A stretch of 64,000 bases of DNA from Owenia fusiformis (lineage: Eukaryota; Annelida; Polychaeta; Sabellida; Oweniidae): positions 6,883,098 through 6,947,097 of the forward strand of contig CAIIXF020000001.1 of NCBI GenBank assembly GCA_903813345.2, in the 5' to 3' direction. Positions 1 to 11,180 of the stretch are shown here, one piece after another. The first letter of the stretch is position 1. Each line of letters opens with the position of its first letter. The notes under the pieces are model-generated. The model was not told where the DNA came from. It searched no databases and saw only the letters and a program-made list of their open reading frames with translations. The position numbers were made by a program, and so were the translations under genes.

Positions 1-671
1 GTATTTCTGTTTCTTAGGAGATGATGAAATGACAATATAGAGCACATGTGCTTCATTAAAGTTTTAAAATATTAAAAAAATTACAAAAACGATCTTTGTT
101 TGCTTTCATTAAAAATTGTTGTTTGTAAGATAAGTTTACATGTGACAATGACCAATCTATTTGTTTTTTTGTCCATCCATCAATACTCTCCAGCCATGAA
201 TGATTGCTAGTATACCTGGCATCCATCTGAACTCAATGCTCATATCCATATATGGGTCCATAATGGTAATTTACACCATTGATCCCAGTTTGAAATTTTG
301 CCTCGTTTTGGGTAAATAATTTTTTTTCAGAATATCACAGTTTTGACAATACACGAGTCTGTATCATTTAAAGTGTTCCAAAATCAGATAATATAATGTT
401 ACAACTTACAATTGATATTGAGAAGCGTGTGTCAGTGTGTCAGATTTCTCTTGACATTCCATACATTTTGCAAAAAGACGTTTTCTTAAAGTTTGCTATC
501 CTTCATGTATACCAAATTGTTAGTCCATTTGTGAATAAAAGAATCATAAGTAATTTTTACACTTTTGCTGAGAATAATCTTGAACTTAAAAGCAAAGATC
601 TACAGTTTATTATACTCATTCACACCTGTTTAGAGGTCTTTAATTTTCCCTGTGATCTTTCTTTGTTTCAG
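1..671. other. AT-rich stretch, probable intron
   Basis: No recognisable coding sequence. If the exon proposed at 672 is real, this is the 3' part of the intron before it; it ends in a pyrimidine-rich tract and AG at 670-671. Short open frames here show no domain-like composition. Confidence 0.3.
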
Positions 672-756
672 TATGAAGGAAACAATAGAACAAATAAACG
701 AGCACATAGAAGAACTGAAGTATGAAACTGAAGATCTGTTTTCTCAAGACACATAG
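672..756 (+). CDS. possible terminal exon of a coiled-coil protein (partial gene)
   Basis: A strong 3' splice site (pyrimidine tract ending TTTGTTTCAG) is followed by a frame reading ATG AAG GAA ACA and closing with TAG at 754-756. It encodes 27 residues rich in Glu, Lys and Ile (KETIEQINEHIEELKYE), a heptad-like pattern typical of a coiled coil. A second frame across the same bases is also open but has a less protein-like composition. AATAAA motifs lie about 220 and 260 bp downstream. The rest of the gene would lie left of the window. I do not recognise the protein, and with one exon and no upstream partner the call is tentative. Confidence 0.33.
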
Positions 757-1437
757 GAAAATGAAAGAATATTCAGAGACATATAAAATATCTCTGGAAT
801 ATTTGCCTACAGTATACAGGGACAAAAATAATAGAATTTATTTTTAAATAATATTTTGGTTTTATTACACTCTATGCAATGAAATTGAACTTTTTTCAAT
901 TGAGATGTGAACAATTTTGAGACAGGCATTGACAACATTCTTGTAATGAGGATATACAAACTGGGAAAGTGCAGAATAAAAGAACAGACAGTGCTTGTGA
1001 TAAAATGAAAATGGAACAATAAAAAATACAGTGTAGTAGACTATACAAAAATACAATTATTTTGTACATCAATTTTTGGCTTATACTGTACATTGAAAAG
1101 ACAAAGCTCCCTTTTAGAAGCGAAGTCCATTGAATGCAAATTGTATGAAGGTTGGCAATCACTAGAGAAAACGCCAGTGCTATAATTTTCAAGAGATGAT
1201 GAAGCATTGTCCTGAAATTCATTTTCATTTATGTCGTCTAGACCCTATACTGGGAATTTTAACTACTGTATGTGAATGTCATATTTTACTTTGTGGACTC
1301 TAAAATTGCAAAAATACTTATATATTGACCTTTAACCTTCATCAAGATGGCATCTGGCTCTTAATATGACATAAAACTAACCCATAGCCTATTTTGGGAC
1401 GCTTGAATTGCAAATGGGTATGAAATAATGTATATTA
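757..1437. other. possible 3' UTR and intergenic DNA
   Basis: AT-rich sequence with AATAAA at 974-979 and again near 1015, which could serve the candidate exon at 672-756. Short minus-strand open frames here are overlapping, hydrophobic and AT-driven; no gene is supported. Confidence 0.3.
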
Positions 1438-1571
1438 GGGAGTTTAAGCTTGCATATAAAATCGAAACGCCAACCTATACTCAAATACGTATGACCAATC
1501 GCCCATACAAATTGCTTAAATATTTTCCGTTCACGTTTAGGTTGTGAAAAACATTGCAAGCTTAAACTCCC
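1438..1571. mobile_element. short MITE with 17-bp terminal inverted repeats
   Basis: GGGAGTTTAAGCTTGCA at 1438-1454 is matched by its exact reverse complement at 1555-1571. The 134-bp size and perfect ends fit a miniature inverted-repeat element. The flanks are TTA on the left and TTT on the right, close to the 3-bp TWA duplication of PIF/Harbinger elements but not exact, so the superfamily is uncertain. Confidence 0.5.
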
Positions 1572-2095
1572 TTTTGACCTTCATTACAGCGACATCTAAT
1601 GTGACATTGACCAACAATGAAGGGGGACCTTAATAATATGGTTCTTCATGATTTAGCGGACTCGTAATATTTGCACATAGACATTCCATGATAGCATTGC
1701 CCTTGGCGATGAGTTAAACCTGGACTTTGACGGGGGGGGGGGGTGGGGTTAAACTCTTCCCACACTCGCTCGAACTGGTAAAAACGTCCGACAAAATAGG
1801 GTCCAGTTTTGAAAAGGGACATTATTTTGAAAAATCTTGACCGAATTTTTCAAGTTCTTAAGCCAGGGTGGGTGCATAGGGGGAGGGGTCATAATCGTAT
1901 GCAACTGCCACACATTCGAAACACAATATGTTAACAAAGTTAAAACAAACAGATTGTTTGAGATCACGAATCTCAAACGATTTATTTGTTTTAAACACAT
2001 TTAAAACAATTCCATGTTGATGTTAATTGTTCTGGTGTCCTTTCAAAACGTAAAGTATTAGTAATTGTATGACGTGGATTTACGACTCAAATTTA
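1572..2095. other. intergenic DNA with a G-run
   Basis: Contains a run of about 13 G near 1730-1743 and a second G-rich patch near 1867-1890, resembling worn ends of the G-rich inverted-repeat elements seen elsewhere in the window. No gene is supported. Confidence 0.3.
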
Positions 2096-2100
2096 TAATA

Positions 2101-2108
2101 TGACGTCA
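2101..2108 (+). promoter_or_regulatory. consensus CRE (CREB/ATF site)
   Basis: Perfect palindrome TGACGTCA about 180 bp upstream of the start codon at 2288. It is the core of a 19-bp stretch (2099-2117) that recurs exactly at 30985-31003. Binding is inferred from the motif only. Confidence 0.5.
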
Positions 2109-2154
2109 TGATTTAATTCACAAGTTCTGAGGATACAATACGCGATTTGTTAAC

Positions 2155-2168
2155 GTTTCCTTGGAGAC
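2155..2168 (+). promoter_or_regulatory. RFX X-box-like motif
   Basis: GTTTCCTTGGAGAC has two inverted half-sites close to the RFX consensus (GTNNCC, spacer, RGNAAC), with one mismatch in the second half. It lies 120 bp upstream of the ATG, a usual distance for X-boxes of ciliary genes. With the CRE at 2101 it suggests RFX/CREB-type control; this is inference from motifs. Confidence 0.35.
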
Positions 2169-2287
2169 ATAAAGCCTTGTTTTCATTTGAATAAAACAAG
2201 ACAACTGTTTGTTTTGACGATCGTGGAAAATCATCTGGAACCTAAAATCACGGACCTGAAGATAAAATCGACATTATCCTTGATATA

Positions 2288-3475
2288 ATGAATACTGAAA
2301 AAGAAAAGGAAGAGCCCAGTTTTAAACGACAGAGGTTAGAGGCGAATTCGGACGACGAAAGCGAATTTGATGCCCCTGTACGGACGACAAAAAACGAATC
2401 TGGAATACATGTACATGAAGGCGTAGAACATGTCCAACTTATTTCAAATGGACTTGAAGATGCTTCTTATGATATTAAAAAAACTGACACAAATTCTGCT
2501 AGTTTTAGAGCAAATCAGTCTATTAAACCATCCAGGAGAGTTCAAGTTGATAGTTCCAAAATCATGCCAAAGCCAATGCCACCGCCTCAAGCTGTATTAC
2601 TAAAGAAAGATACTCCAAAGTTGACTTTGAATAATACACAAACAGTCCATTCTGTATCAAATATTAAAGAATTGTTCCCACAATTTAAAGGTTCAGCGAA
2701 TAGACGAGTGTTTGTTGTAAAACCAATCACCTCGGGTGGTAACAGGAACCCAATCTTGAATAGCAAAGAAGAAACAAAGAATAGAAGTATTGTTTTAAAG
2801 ACCGTGTCTACATCGGTGCCAAACGCATTTTCTGTGAAGACCCCGATAGTATTTACGAACGCACTGACAACGTTACCCAGTGTTGTTGCCCATACTGCGG
2901 GCATTCCTACCGGACCATTCGCATTGATATCAAAAGACCGCTATACATGTGCATTTCCCAATTCTTCAGATTTCCCTACTCACATACCCGACGCGTCTTC
3001 AATACAATGTGGACTTCAAAATACGTTCAACATGACGAGCTTCCTCCCCATAAAAGATGTAGATGATATTAAAGTGATAACTAACACACTACATGTAACT
3101 GAGATGAACAAAAACGAGAGAGATAAACAAAAATGGGTCAATGATAAATCTCGGGAAAACAAGGACATTGCAGAAACTAATATAATTGTAAACGTTTTGT
3201 TAGAACAATGGGAAAGATACCTGTCAATGCCGATGGAAGATATGAAAAAGATAGCATTGCAACAGGCGCGATCACTCAAATACACCGATACTTTCATTGA
3301 GCTCATTGAAGAAACTATGGACGATATCGAAATTTTATCCAAACAATATTGTCTCTATGATATCTCGGTAGATGATATTAATATTCATGTATTCGATACC
3401 TTTGTGGAAGATCGTGGGAATACTATAGCTACTGACGTCAACAAACAAGAAGTTTCCAGTAAAAAATCAATATAA
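2288..3475 (+). CDS. intronless gene for an unrecognised, probably nuclear protein (395 aa)
   Basis: An uninterrupted 395-codon frame from ATG at 2288 to TAA at 3473-3475, far longer than expected by chance in DNA this AT-rich. An AATAAA lies at 3551-3556. The N-terminal part is acidic and polar with a basic patch (FKRQRLEA) that could be a nuclear localisation signal. The middle, roughly residues 60-270, is rich in Ser, Thr, Asn and Pro and is probably disordered. The last 100 or so residues look folded and helical (LLEQWERYLSMPMEDMKKIA, then FIELIEETMDDIEILSKQY). No signal peptide, membrane segment, zinc-finger spacing or enzyme motif is visible. I do not recognise the family. The lack of introns, in a region where other genes have kilobase introns, suggests a retrogene or a single-coding-exon gene. 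The start is the first ATG of the frame. Confidence 0.8.
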   Translation: MNTEKEKEEPSFKRQRLEANSDDESEFDAPVRTTKNESGIHVHEGVEHVQLISNGLEDASYDIKKTDTNSASFRANQSIKPSRRVQVDSSKIMPKPMPPPQAVLLKKDTPKLTLNNTQTVHSVSNIKELFPQFKGSANRRVFVVKPITSGGNRNPILNSKEETKNRSIVLKTVSTSVPNAFSVKTPIVFTNALTTLPSVVAHTAGIPTGPFALISKDRYTCAFPNSSDFPTHIPDASSIQCGLQNTFNMTSFLPIKDVDDIKVITNTLHVTEMNKNERDKQKWVNDKSRENKDIAETNIIVNVLLEQWERYLSMPMEDMKKIALQQARSLKYTDTFIELIEETMDDIEILSKQYCLYDISVDDINIHVFDTFVEDRGNTIATDVNKQEVSSKKSI

Positions 3476-3550
3476 TTTTACTCAGATTCAGTAGTGTGCA
3501 TTAGATCCCAATTGAGTTTTTGATGGGATGTATATTCACAGTATTTAGGT

Positions 3551-3556
3551 AATAAA
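3551..3556 (+). terminator. polyadenylation signal AATAAA
   Basis: Canonical hexamer 75 bp after the stop codon of the intronless gene. Confidence 0.55.
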
Positions 3557-3891
3557 GAATGTCGTGCTCGTTAGAAAACCATTGATTGTTCGTTATGCAA
3601 ATGTTCACTTGGAAAAGGATCCCATGACCACAAACGTTTGGATTAATATAATTGCATTTATGTCTTCGATGAAGTCTCAATTCAAACTGGCTGCATCGTC
3701 AGAATTGACGTAGGGAGAGGCTTCTTTATTTACATGTTTATGTGTGAAAAGTGCTAAAGTGTACTAAGTACACGCAAGTGTAACGAAGTTATGGCAAATA
3801 AGTTATCTTCATTAGAATACTGATTTCTCAGTCGACGCATTTGACGGGTGGTATTCCCCAACCGCGTATCCTTTTAATGGTCGTCATCATG

Positions 3892-6599
3892 TTGATCATA
3901 GCCGTAGCCAGCGGGGGTTTTGTGGGTTCGAACGAACCCCCGGTCAGGATTTCCAAAAATATCATTTTGCGAAATATGCATATAACCAGAAACATTAAAT
4001 CACTTTGCTATTTGAAAACTACATATATGAGCAGTAAATGAATAGATATAATTTTGTTATGGTGAACACGAGAGCCTCATTTCGCTAAAAACATGTCAAA
4101 GTGAAGTTACACTTCCCTCAAAATGTTTGGCAACCTTAGGCACGGGGTGAGATTTAATTTTGGGAAGACCCCAGAGCATGAGATTTTACATTTAGAAATA
4201 ACAATAATTTCGCACAATTAACTTAAAAGCTGCTTCTTCTCGGACAAAATAACCCATCTTGGGTAATGGCTAAATCAGTCCTTTGTAGGAATTTTGTTTT
4301 AAGCCAATTCTGGTCCAATACGAAGTTATTGAAAAATTCAGACGTCCCATACTCCGATGATGAACATTGCCGAATAAATATCTGGAATAGTCGTAATATT
4401 GATGAAACACATGTTCTTTCAAATGTGTACATCTTTGTTTTGTTTTATTTCAATAAAATTTAAAATATTTCTTGGGACGTCCCTGAGGCTGGCAAGTCCC
4501 CGCGTTAAATAATTCAAAACGCTGTGAAACACCCTATGCAGACAGAGCCTGTGGGAAATATTGGGTGCGGCGCAAATGAGCGGAGGGTGCGGAGCTAACG
4601 GTCATTTTTGAATTTAAAATTGGGATATTTCTGAAACTAAGCCGTTTTGGGACTTCAAATATACCAAGATATGTGTATTTGACACCAAATATCAATAAAA
4701 TTGTGAAAATAGTAGTGCAATTCATTTTATAGCGACGCAGTATGCCTTAAACATTTCCCAGACCTATATATTTTGAGACTATCCTTTTAATACTGCGTCC
4801 CCAGCATTCATAAAAAATGGTGTTCAAGATACACTACCCATGCAAATTATTTTTGCATCTTGGAAGCCAGGCAGTATCTGTGTGATTTTATAAAAATTCG
4901 GAAATGTTCTTCAGATATGAGCCCCTCTAAATATTGGGTGCGGAGCTACGTTTATGGAGCTGCTCCGCACCCAATATTTAGAGGGGCTCATATCTGAAGA
5001 ACATTTCCGAATTTTTATAAAATCACACAGATCCTGCCTGGCTTCCAAGATGCAAAAATAATTTGTATAGATAGTGCACCTTGAACACCATTTTTTATGA
5101 ATGCTGGGGACTCAGTATTAAAAGGATAATTTCAAAATATATAGGTCTGGGAAAAGTTTAAGGCACACTGCGTCGCTATAGAATGAATTGCGCTACTATT
5201 TTCACAATTGTATTGATATTTGGTGTCAAATACACATATCTTGGTATATTTGAAGTCCCAAAACGGCTTAGTTTCAGAAATATCCCAAATTTAAATTCAA
5301 AAATAACCGTTAGCTCCGCACCCTCCGCTCATTTGCTCCGCACCCAATATTTCCCACAGGCTCTGTCTGCATAGGGTGTGAAATGAATTATTTAAAAGCG
5401 TATATCGTATATTGTTCAATTTATTCATTCTTTCATTTGTTCATTTTATTTATTTACCCATCACTTTTCCAAAGAAAAATCAATCATTGCAAAAAATGAT
5501 TTTTTTCCAGATACACTCCACTCATCTAAGAGATTCTATAGAATTCAATTTTTTATCGTTCCAGTTTACTTGCTCTCCATTTTCATGTTAAAGAGAGAAT
5601 CAGAGCAGTCTAAACAAAAAATTGTTTCAATTTTAGAATATTTCTGGCTCATGTCGTTCCTTTTCATGTCTATTTTCTAAAAATCACAAAAGTGCATACT
5701 TTATTCCAGGAAAACTAAAGATTTTTACAAAAATGTACTATTTTTCTATAAAAACGGTTATCATTCTTATTATTTGGGAGAATTTAAACATTTTTGCACT
5801 TTGAATCAATAATAACTTCACCAATTTATTCAAAACGCTGTGAAATGAATTATTTGTGAATCTTTTGGGAGATATTGTATTTGATATTGTAAGGAATGGA
5901 TTGGTAATTATACATGTTGCTTGTAATTTTGTTACCCCAGATTTAAGCAATACAACTATCCTGAATAGTTTAAAAAGCCTTCGTGTAAACGTTGTGAAAA
6001 GTTATCGTAGAAGAACGATCTTTCGGAGTATAGGGTGTTTGCGCCAATTTCAATTACCTTGCATTTGATCCGAACTGGCTTCCAACAAAATTCCTGAAAA
6101 ATAGTCATAAGCCATTGCATAAGGTGATTTATTTTGTCCTAGTTGTTTGACTTTTTTTGCACGTTGCCTGTTTATTTTACTTTGTGAACATTAAAGTTAC
6201 AAAGCTACAAGGTCATTTTTGAAAATCATTTTTACGTCCTTTGTTATTTCAATGGGAGAGGTTTCTTGATAAAGCCTATTACCTTCAGACTTTGCTTAAC
6301 GTAAATAAAGACATCATTTTTGTTAAATAAAATTCAATTGTCTACTTAACTTAATGAAGGTATTAAAATGAATTATATTTCCCCTTCCAAAATAGTTTTT
6401 TCTTTACAAATAAGATTTCAAACTTAAAGGTGCTTTAATACATAAGCCAATGGGTTAATTAGGATTGCCAAACTTTTGGAGGGAGTGTAATTGTACAAAT
6501 TGCATTTTTTAAGGAACCCTAATGAAGGGGGGGGGATTTGTGAATAACATAAAAATAGAACCCCCGGTCACCAAATCCTGGCTACGCCACTGTTGATCA
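3892..6599. mobile_element. hAT-like DNA transposon, about 2.7 kb, non-autonomous
   Basis: Flanked by a 7-bp direct repeat TTGATCA (3892-3898 and 6593-6599), possibly 8 bp with one mismatch. The ends carry inverted CGTAGCCAG motifs followed by a shared ACCCCCGGTCA block (right end reads CAGTGGCGTAGCCAGGATTT outward-in). CAG-type ends with a 7-8-bp duplication are characteristic of hAT. No transposase frame survives. The interior holds a nested fold-back element (4530-5378) and a repeated phrase ending GCTGTGAAATGAATTATT near 5830-5855. The 5860-5950 part has a diverged relative at about 49660-49770. Confidence 0.6.
4530..5378. mobile_element. 849-bp fold-back element, copy 1
   Basis: Two arms of about 410 bp are inverted copies, meeting near 4950-4965. 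The ends read CACCCTATGCAGACAGAG outward-in. The target duplication is TGAAA on both sides. The uninterrupted phrase CGCTGTGAAATGAATTATT near 5837-5855 acts as an internal empty-site reference and confirms the 5-bp duplication. It is nested in the hAT-like element. CAC ends with a 5-bp duplication fit Transib-type transposons, but no transposase is present, so the superfamily is inferred. The 63-codon frame in each arm is a by-product of the arm sequence. Confidence 0.85.
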
Positions 6600-7086
6600 A
6601 TTCAATTCGAAATTCATATTTTCTCATGTACCGTACATAGTATGCATATTAACATATGGAGGGTGTCAATTAAGTACTCTATCCCTCTGATTTACTTTCA
6701 AAAGCATCCTTTGCAATTTCACTTACTCTTTAAAAATAATTCAGTTCTTGGGAGAGTATGGTTTCATGCCTGTTAGTGTACCTCAATGAGTGCACCATTC
6801 CGCATCTCCTAGAATAAAGTTAATGTCGTATTTCAACATGAATAACATTTGATTTTAGGACATTGGGGGTATCGTGTTTTTGTCTGAAAGAAAAACGTAA
6901 CAACGCTATTTATAGTAATAATTAATTATATATCTACATGACGTGTAGTTTGATATACAGTGTATAATATGAGGTTATACGCAAATACGTATCAAGTCGA
7001 AGAGTTGCATACGCTATCCAGGAGTTGTATATTGTTCTCAAGAGTTAAATACGATGAGTGTTGGTTTTATATTGCAGTTATATAAT
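6600..7086. other. intergenic DNA between mobile elements
   Basis: AT-rich unique-looking sequence between the right end of the hAT-like element and the second fold-back copy. No coding or regulatory feature could be supported. Confidence 0.4.
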
Positions 7087-7935
7087 CACCCTATGCAGAC
7101 AGAGCCTGTGGGAAATATTGGGTGCGGAGCAAATGAGCGGAGGGTGCGGAGCTAACGGTTATTTTTGAATTTAAATTTGGGATATTTCTGAAACTAAGCC
7201 GTTTTGGGACTTCAAATATACCAAGATATGTGTATTTGACACCAAATATCAATACAATTGTGAAAATAGTAGCGCAAATCATTCTATAGCGACGCAGTGT
7301 GCCTTAAACCTTTCCCAGACCTATATATTTTGAAATTGTCCTTTTAATACTGAGTCCCCAGCATTCATAAAAAATGGTGTTCAAGGTGCACTATCTATAC
7401 AAATTATTTTTGCATCTTGGAAGCCAGGCAGTATCTGTGTGATTTTATAAAAATTCGGAAATGTTCTTCAGATATGAGCCCCTCTAAATATTGGGTGCGG
7501 AGCAGCTCCATAAACGTAGCTCCGCACCCAATATTTAGAGGGGCTCATATCTGAAGAACATTTCCGAATTTTTATAAAATCACACAGATACTGCCTGGCT
7601 TCCAAGATGCAAAAATAATTTGCATGGGTAGTGTATCTTGAACACCATTTTTTATGAATGCTGGGGACGCAGTATTAAAAGGATAGTCTCAAAATATATA
7701 GGTCTGGGAAATGTTTAAGGCATACTGCGTCGCTATAAAATGAATTGCACTACTATTTTCACAATTTTATTGATATTTGGTGTCAAATACACATATCTTG
7801 GTATATTTGAAGTCCCAAAACGGCTTAGTTTCAGAAATATCCCAATTTTAAATTCAAAAATGACCGTTAGCTCCGCACCCTCCGCTCATTTGCGCCGCAC
7901 CCAATATTTCCCACAGGCTCTGTCTGCATAGGGTG
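7087..7935. mobile_element. 849-bp fold-back element, copy 2 (inverted)
   Basis: Same length and ends as the copy at 4530 and flanked by ATAAT on both sides, so it is an independent insertion with a 5-bp duplication. Its left arm matches the right arm of copy 1, including the arm-specific differences, and the central sequence is the reverse complement of that in copy 1. It therefore sits in the opposite orientation. The near-identity of the copies suggests recent movement. Confidence 0.85.
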
Positions 7936-9967
7936 ATAATGCTATTATACAATCATAGCACTTATATAGGGTGGGATAATAAATATATATATAATATGCC
8001 TAACATTTACCACGTATCCAACATATTTTGTAATCATCCGATCCTATTTTCAGGCACAATTTCATTCATAATACACAAGGCGACACAAGGTCATGAACAT
8101 TCATTTTATATTAGATAAATGAGTTGTATGGTAACTGAACTGCACCGGAGAACGGAGGTATATGAAAGCATCCTTCCACGTCAAACAGTCAAAAGGAAGG
8201 AACTGGCTCGAAGCTAGAGCCTAATGACCAGAAAATATTGTCTGAGAAAATAAGGTTTCAAAGTCGAAAGTTTTTAAGCAGCTTAGTGCCAATTAGATAG
8301 AATGAAAGATGAACGTGTCTATTCCCAGTCAGACCCACACATTCTCACTACCTAAGTCGAGATTATCTCCCCGCTAATAAAAAATAGATTGGGATTTGCC
8401 GTCGAAGATCATGATAAATGTAATTAAATCTAGAAGTTATTCATGACACACCAGTTTCTTTCTCTCGACGAATGATCGAGTGAATAGTTGTTAAAAAGCC
8501 AGGATCTGATTTGTATGACTGATACGTCATTTTTACGTTTCGCTTTTTCCGGACTTGGCAGTTCTGATAAGATCGGCTACTTCCGGAGATATATCAACCG
8601 CATCTCGATAAGTTAAGTAAGTTCGAATTCCGTGCGTCATCCATCGAAGTTTAATTGATTCTTCGTAGTCCTAAGATATGATTTGAATCATTTTAAGCTG
8701 ATGTTTATGTTTATGATGTTTTATTCTAGCCTATTTCAATGTATATTTGTGTTACTGTAACAACCAATTTATTGTCAATCAGCGACATAATATGCGGCCA
8801 GCCACTCTTAAATTAAAGGTGCAACAATTAGAGCAGGGTGGGGGGGGGCATTCAACGATCATCGACCAGTGTCAAAATATATTTAAGTTTGGATATTTCA
8901 TCAAGACTAACAAATATTTTCATTATCTACAAAGAAACCCCCTGGTTGAACATTATTTCAGCTGATATTCCTCTTGAAACGTGGTGAATCTTAAAAATCT
9001 ATGAGTGGGACTCCCTTTATAGAAGCTTTGAACTGAATTTACACTTCTTTATGCTGAAATTGATAGTTTATCCATACATTTTAAGAAAATAGGTATGTCA
9101 AAGAAGATGTTAAGCCAAATATTGACCTGATAACTCAGAAAAAATAAAAAATTTCAAATGTTCTCTCTATAGTCCTTGTTGCCCCTTTAATAACTTCCCT
9201 TCATAATCGGTCAGCTCATCTCACATGACTTTGTAAGAACAACAGACTGCAAATTCTGGCGGGTATTAATGAAATAGCAATTGTATTTATTTTTACCTTA
9301 TATACTGCCAAAGAAGCCGTCTACTATATTACCTTACGGAGTCCTCGCTGTTATCTTCTTGTGGGGCGCCCCGGACGTAACGATTGTCGATGTCGATATA
9401 TATGTAGAGTACTTCATGTATTGTAATGTTGATAGTTACTTTTAATTCTAATTAGTTCTAACTAGGTTTCATCTGTGGTCCTAATTATCTTATTTCTAAT
9501 CATCTCATTTCTAGTTGTCTCATTTCTACCCAGCTCATCTCATCTCTGCATTTTGCCTGTTTACTCTCAATGCAACTTTTCTCAACTGAACTTATGTGCA
9601 CTTTGTTTCTGTGTTTTTGACCTCTATTGATTAGCCTTACTAATTATAAGCCTATTTGAATTCATAAAAACATTTTGATTAACTATTCACAACAACTTAC
9701 ACAATTTTATATCACATATACCCACTAGTATTTTTTATATATTAATTGTTGGTTGTACAAAAATGAATTAACCAAAGCAGACCAACAAACAAAACATGGC
9801 GATAGACAGGATTCCGGATAATAAAGATGATTACAAAAATGACATTTTAGTTATTAACCATTTCAATATACCAACTAACATTAAAATAAAAAAATTGTTA
9901 ACACTGAAAATACATTAGAACAAGAAATCATTGTTCTAGAAGTGATACTAGAGAGCTTTCGATAAGT
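7936..9967. other. intergenic DNA, no gene seen
   Basis: AT-rich sequence with a G-run near 8838-8850 and a pyrimidine-rich, weakly repetitive stretch at about 9465-9560 (variants of CATCTCATTTCTA). The open frames are short and show no splice-site support. Confidence 0.4.
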
Positions 9968-10190
9968 TTTCAGCCAAAACTATACTGCACCTTTTACTTT
10001 TAAATGACGTAAACACCACTGGGGAGGAAGGTTTCTCAAAGACCAGGAAGTACATTTCAGTAATCATATTTTGAAACCGGAACTCACGAACTACATACTT
10101 GCCAAATATGTTGTGATTTGAAGGATGTAAGCACCCTATCTTCGTTTCCAGAGTTCCTCCCCAGTGCTATACCTGACTTGTACAAGTACA
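9968..10190 (+). repeat. dispersed repeat, copy 1
   Basis: Shares many blocks in the same order with 43210-43466, for example CATATTTTGAAACCGGAACT and TACATACTTGCCAAATAT followed by a TTTCCAG block. Both copies lack a coding frame. Probably a decayed interspersed element of unknown class. Confidence 0.55.
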
Positions 10191-10394
10191 AGTTTGCGTA
10201 TACGTATTCCAAATAACTTATATCGAAATCTCTCTAGTAATGTTTTCTAGACCCCAAAATATCTAGGCTTTCAAAAAGTTTTCGTTAGGTTAAATTTGCA
10301 TTAATCTCCATGTTCTTTAGGCTGCCTTTAACTCATGTTTAACTACTTCTTTATGATATTTTCCACTTTGATACATCTCTGGATGATATTAATA

Positions 10395-11180
10395 ACAACT
10401 GGCTATCATGACCATGGGATATATATTGAATATATTGCTGATTAATTCTTGGATAATGTATCATGTGCTTCGATAATTTTCAACTTCTTAATAAAATATG
10501 TTTGCAACCAGCTCTCAAAGGGGATTATTTGATGTTTCATGCTCATAAAACAGAATACATTTTATTATGTCCATGTGATTTGTATCCTCCAACACACTGC
10601 TTGAATTAACGTTGCTGATAGTGATAAGTTGTTGATGGATACTTTGTTGGAAGCTTCGCCAGAAAGTGCCTTAGGGGTATAACCTTTTAAAGGACAGACA
10701 ACGACAACATCAGACGAAATGCTGTTATTCTTGTGGTGAATTTAGGTTTTTCTGTCGAATATTTTGTATCCTCTAAACAGTAATATTTCAGCTATGTACC
10801 AGTACGATTCCAATGTCTATTTTGAGAAATGAAACTAATCCAATGTAATATGTAAATGATTGTTTTATAAATTCTTAATTATATCTAGTTTCTTAGTAAA
10901 TTGAATGTGTTGAGCATGTGTTGGAGAATACAAATCATATGGACATAATAAAACGTGTTCTTATCATGAGTATGTAATATCAAGCAAATCCCCTTTGCCA
11001 AGAGCTGGTTTCAAACATTTAATTAATAATTTGGAAATTATAGGAGGACGTGATACATTTTATTTTATGTTGTCTGAGTTTGTCAAAAAATCATCGTTAT
11101 AAAGCTGTTTTATAGAATTAATAAGCAATATATTCAGTATCGCATGGTCATGGATAGCCAGTTGTGTTAACATTAAAATA
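10395..11180. mobile_element. fold-back (long inverted repeat) element
   Basis: 10395-10612 and 10903-11180 are diverged inverted copies. Matching blocks include AACTGGCTATC with GATAGCCAGTT, and GAATACATTTTATTATGTCC with GGACATAATAAAACGTGTTC. About 290 bp lie between the arms, and the right arm has an extra insertion of about 50 bp. Ends and target duplication could not be placed, so the class is unknown. Confidence 0.6.

Noticed and set aside
4534-7931. Four similar 63-codon frames that look like a conserved small protein family
   Set aside because: They lie in the arms of the two fold-back elements; the similarity comes from the inverted repeats, not from coding selection.
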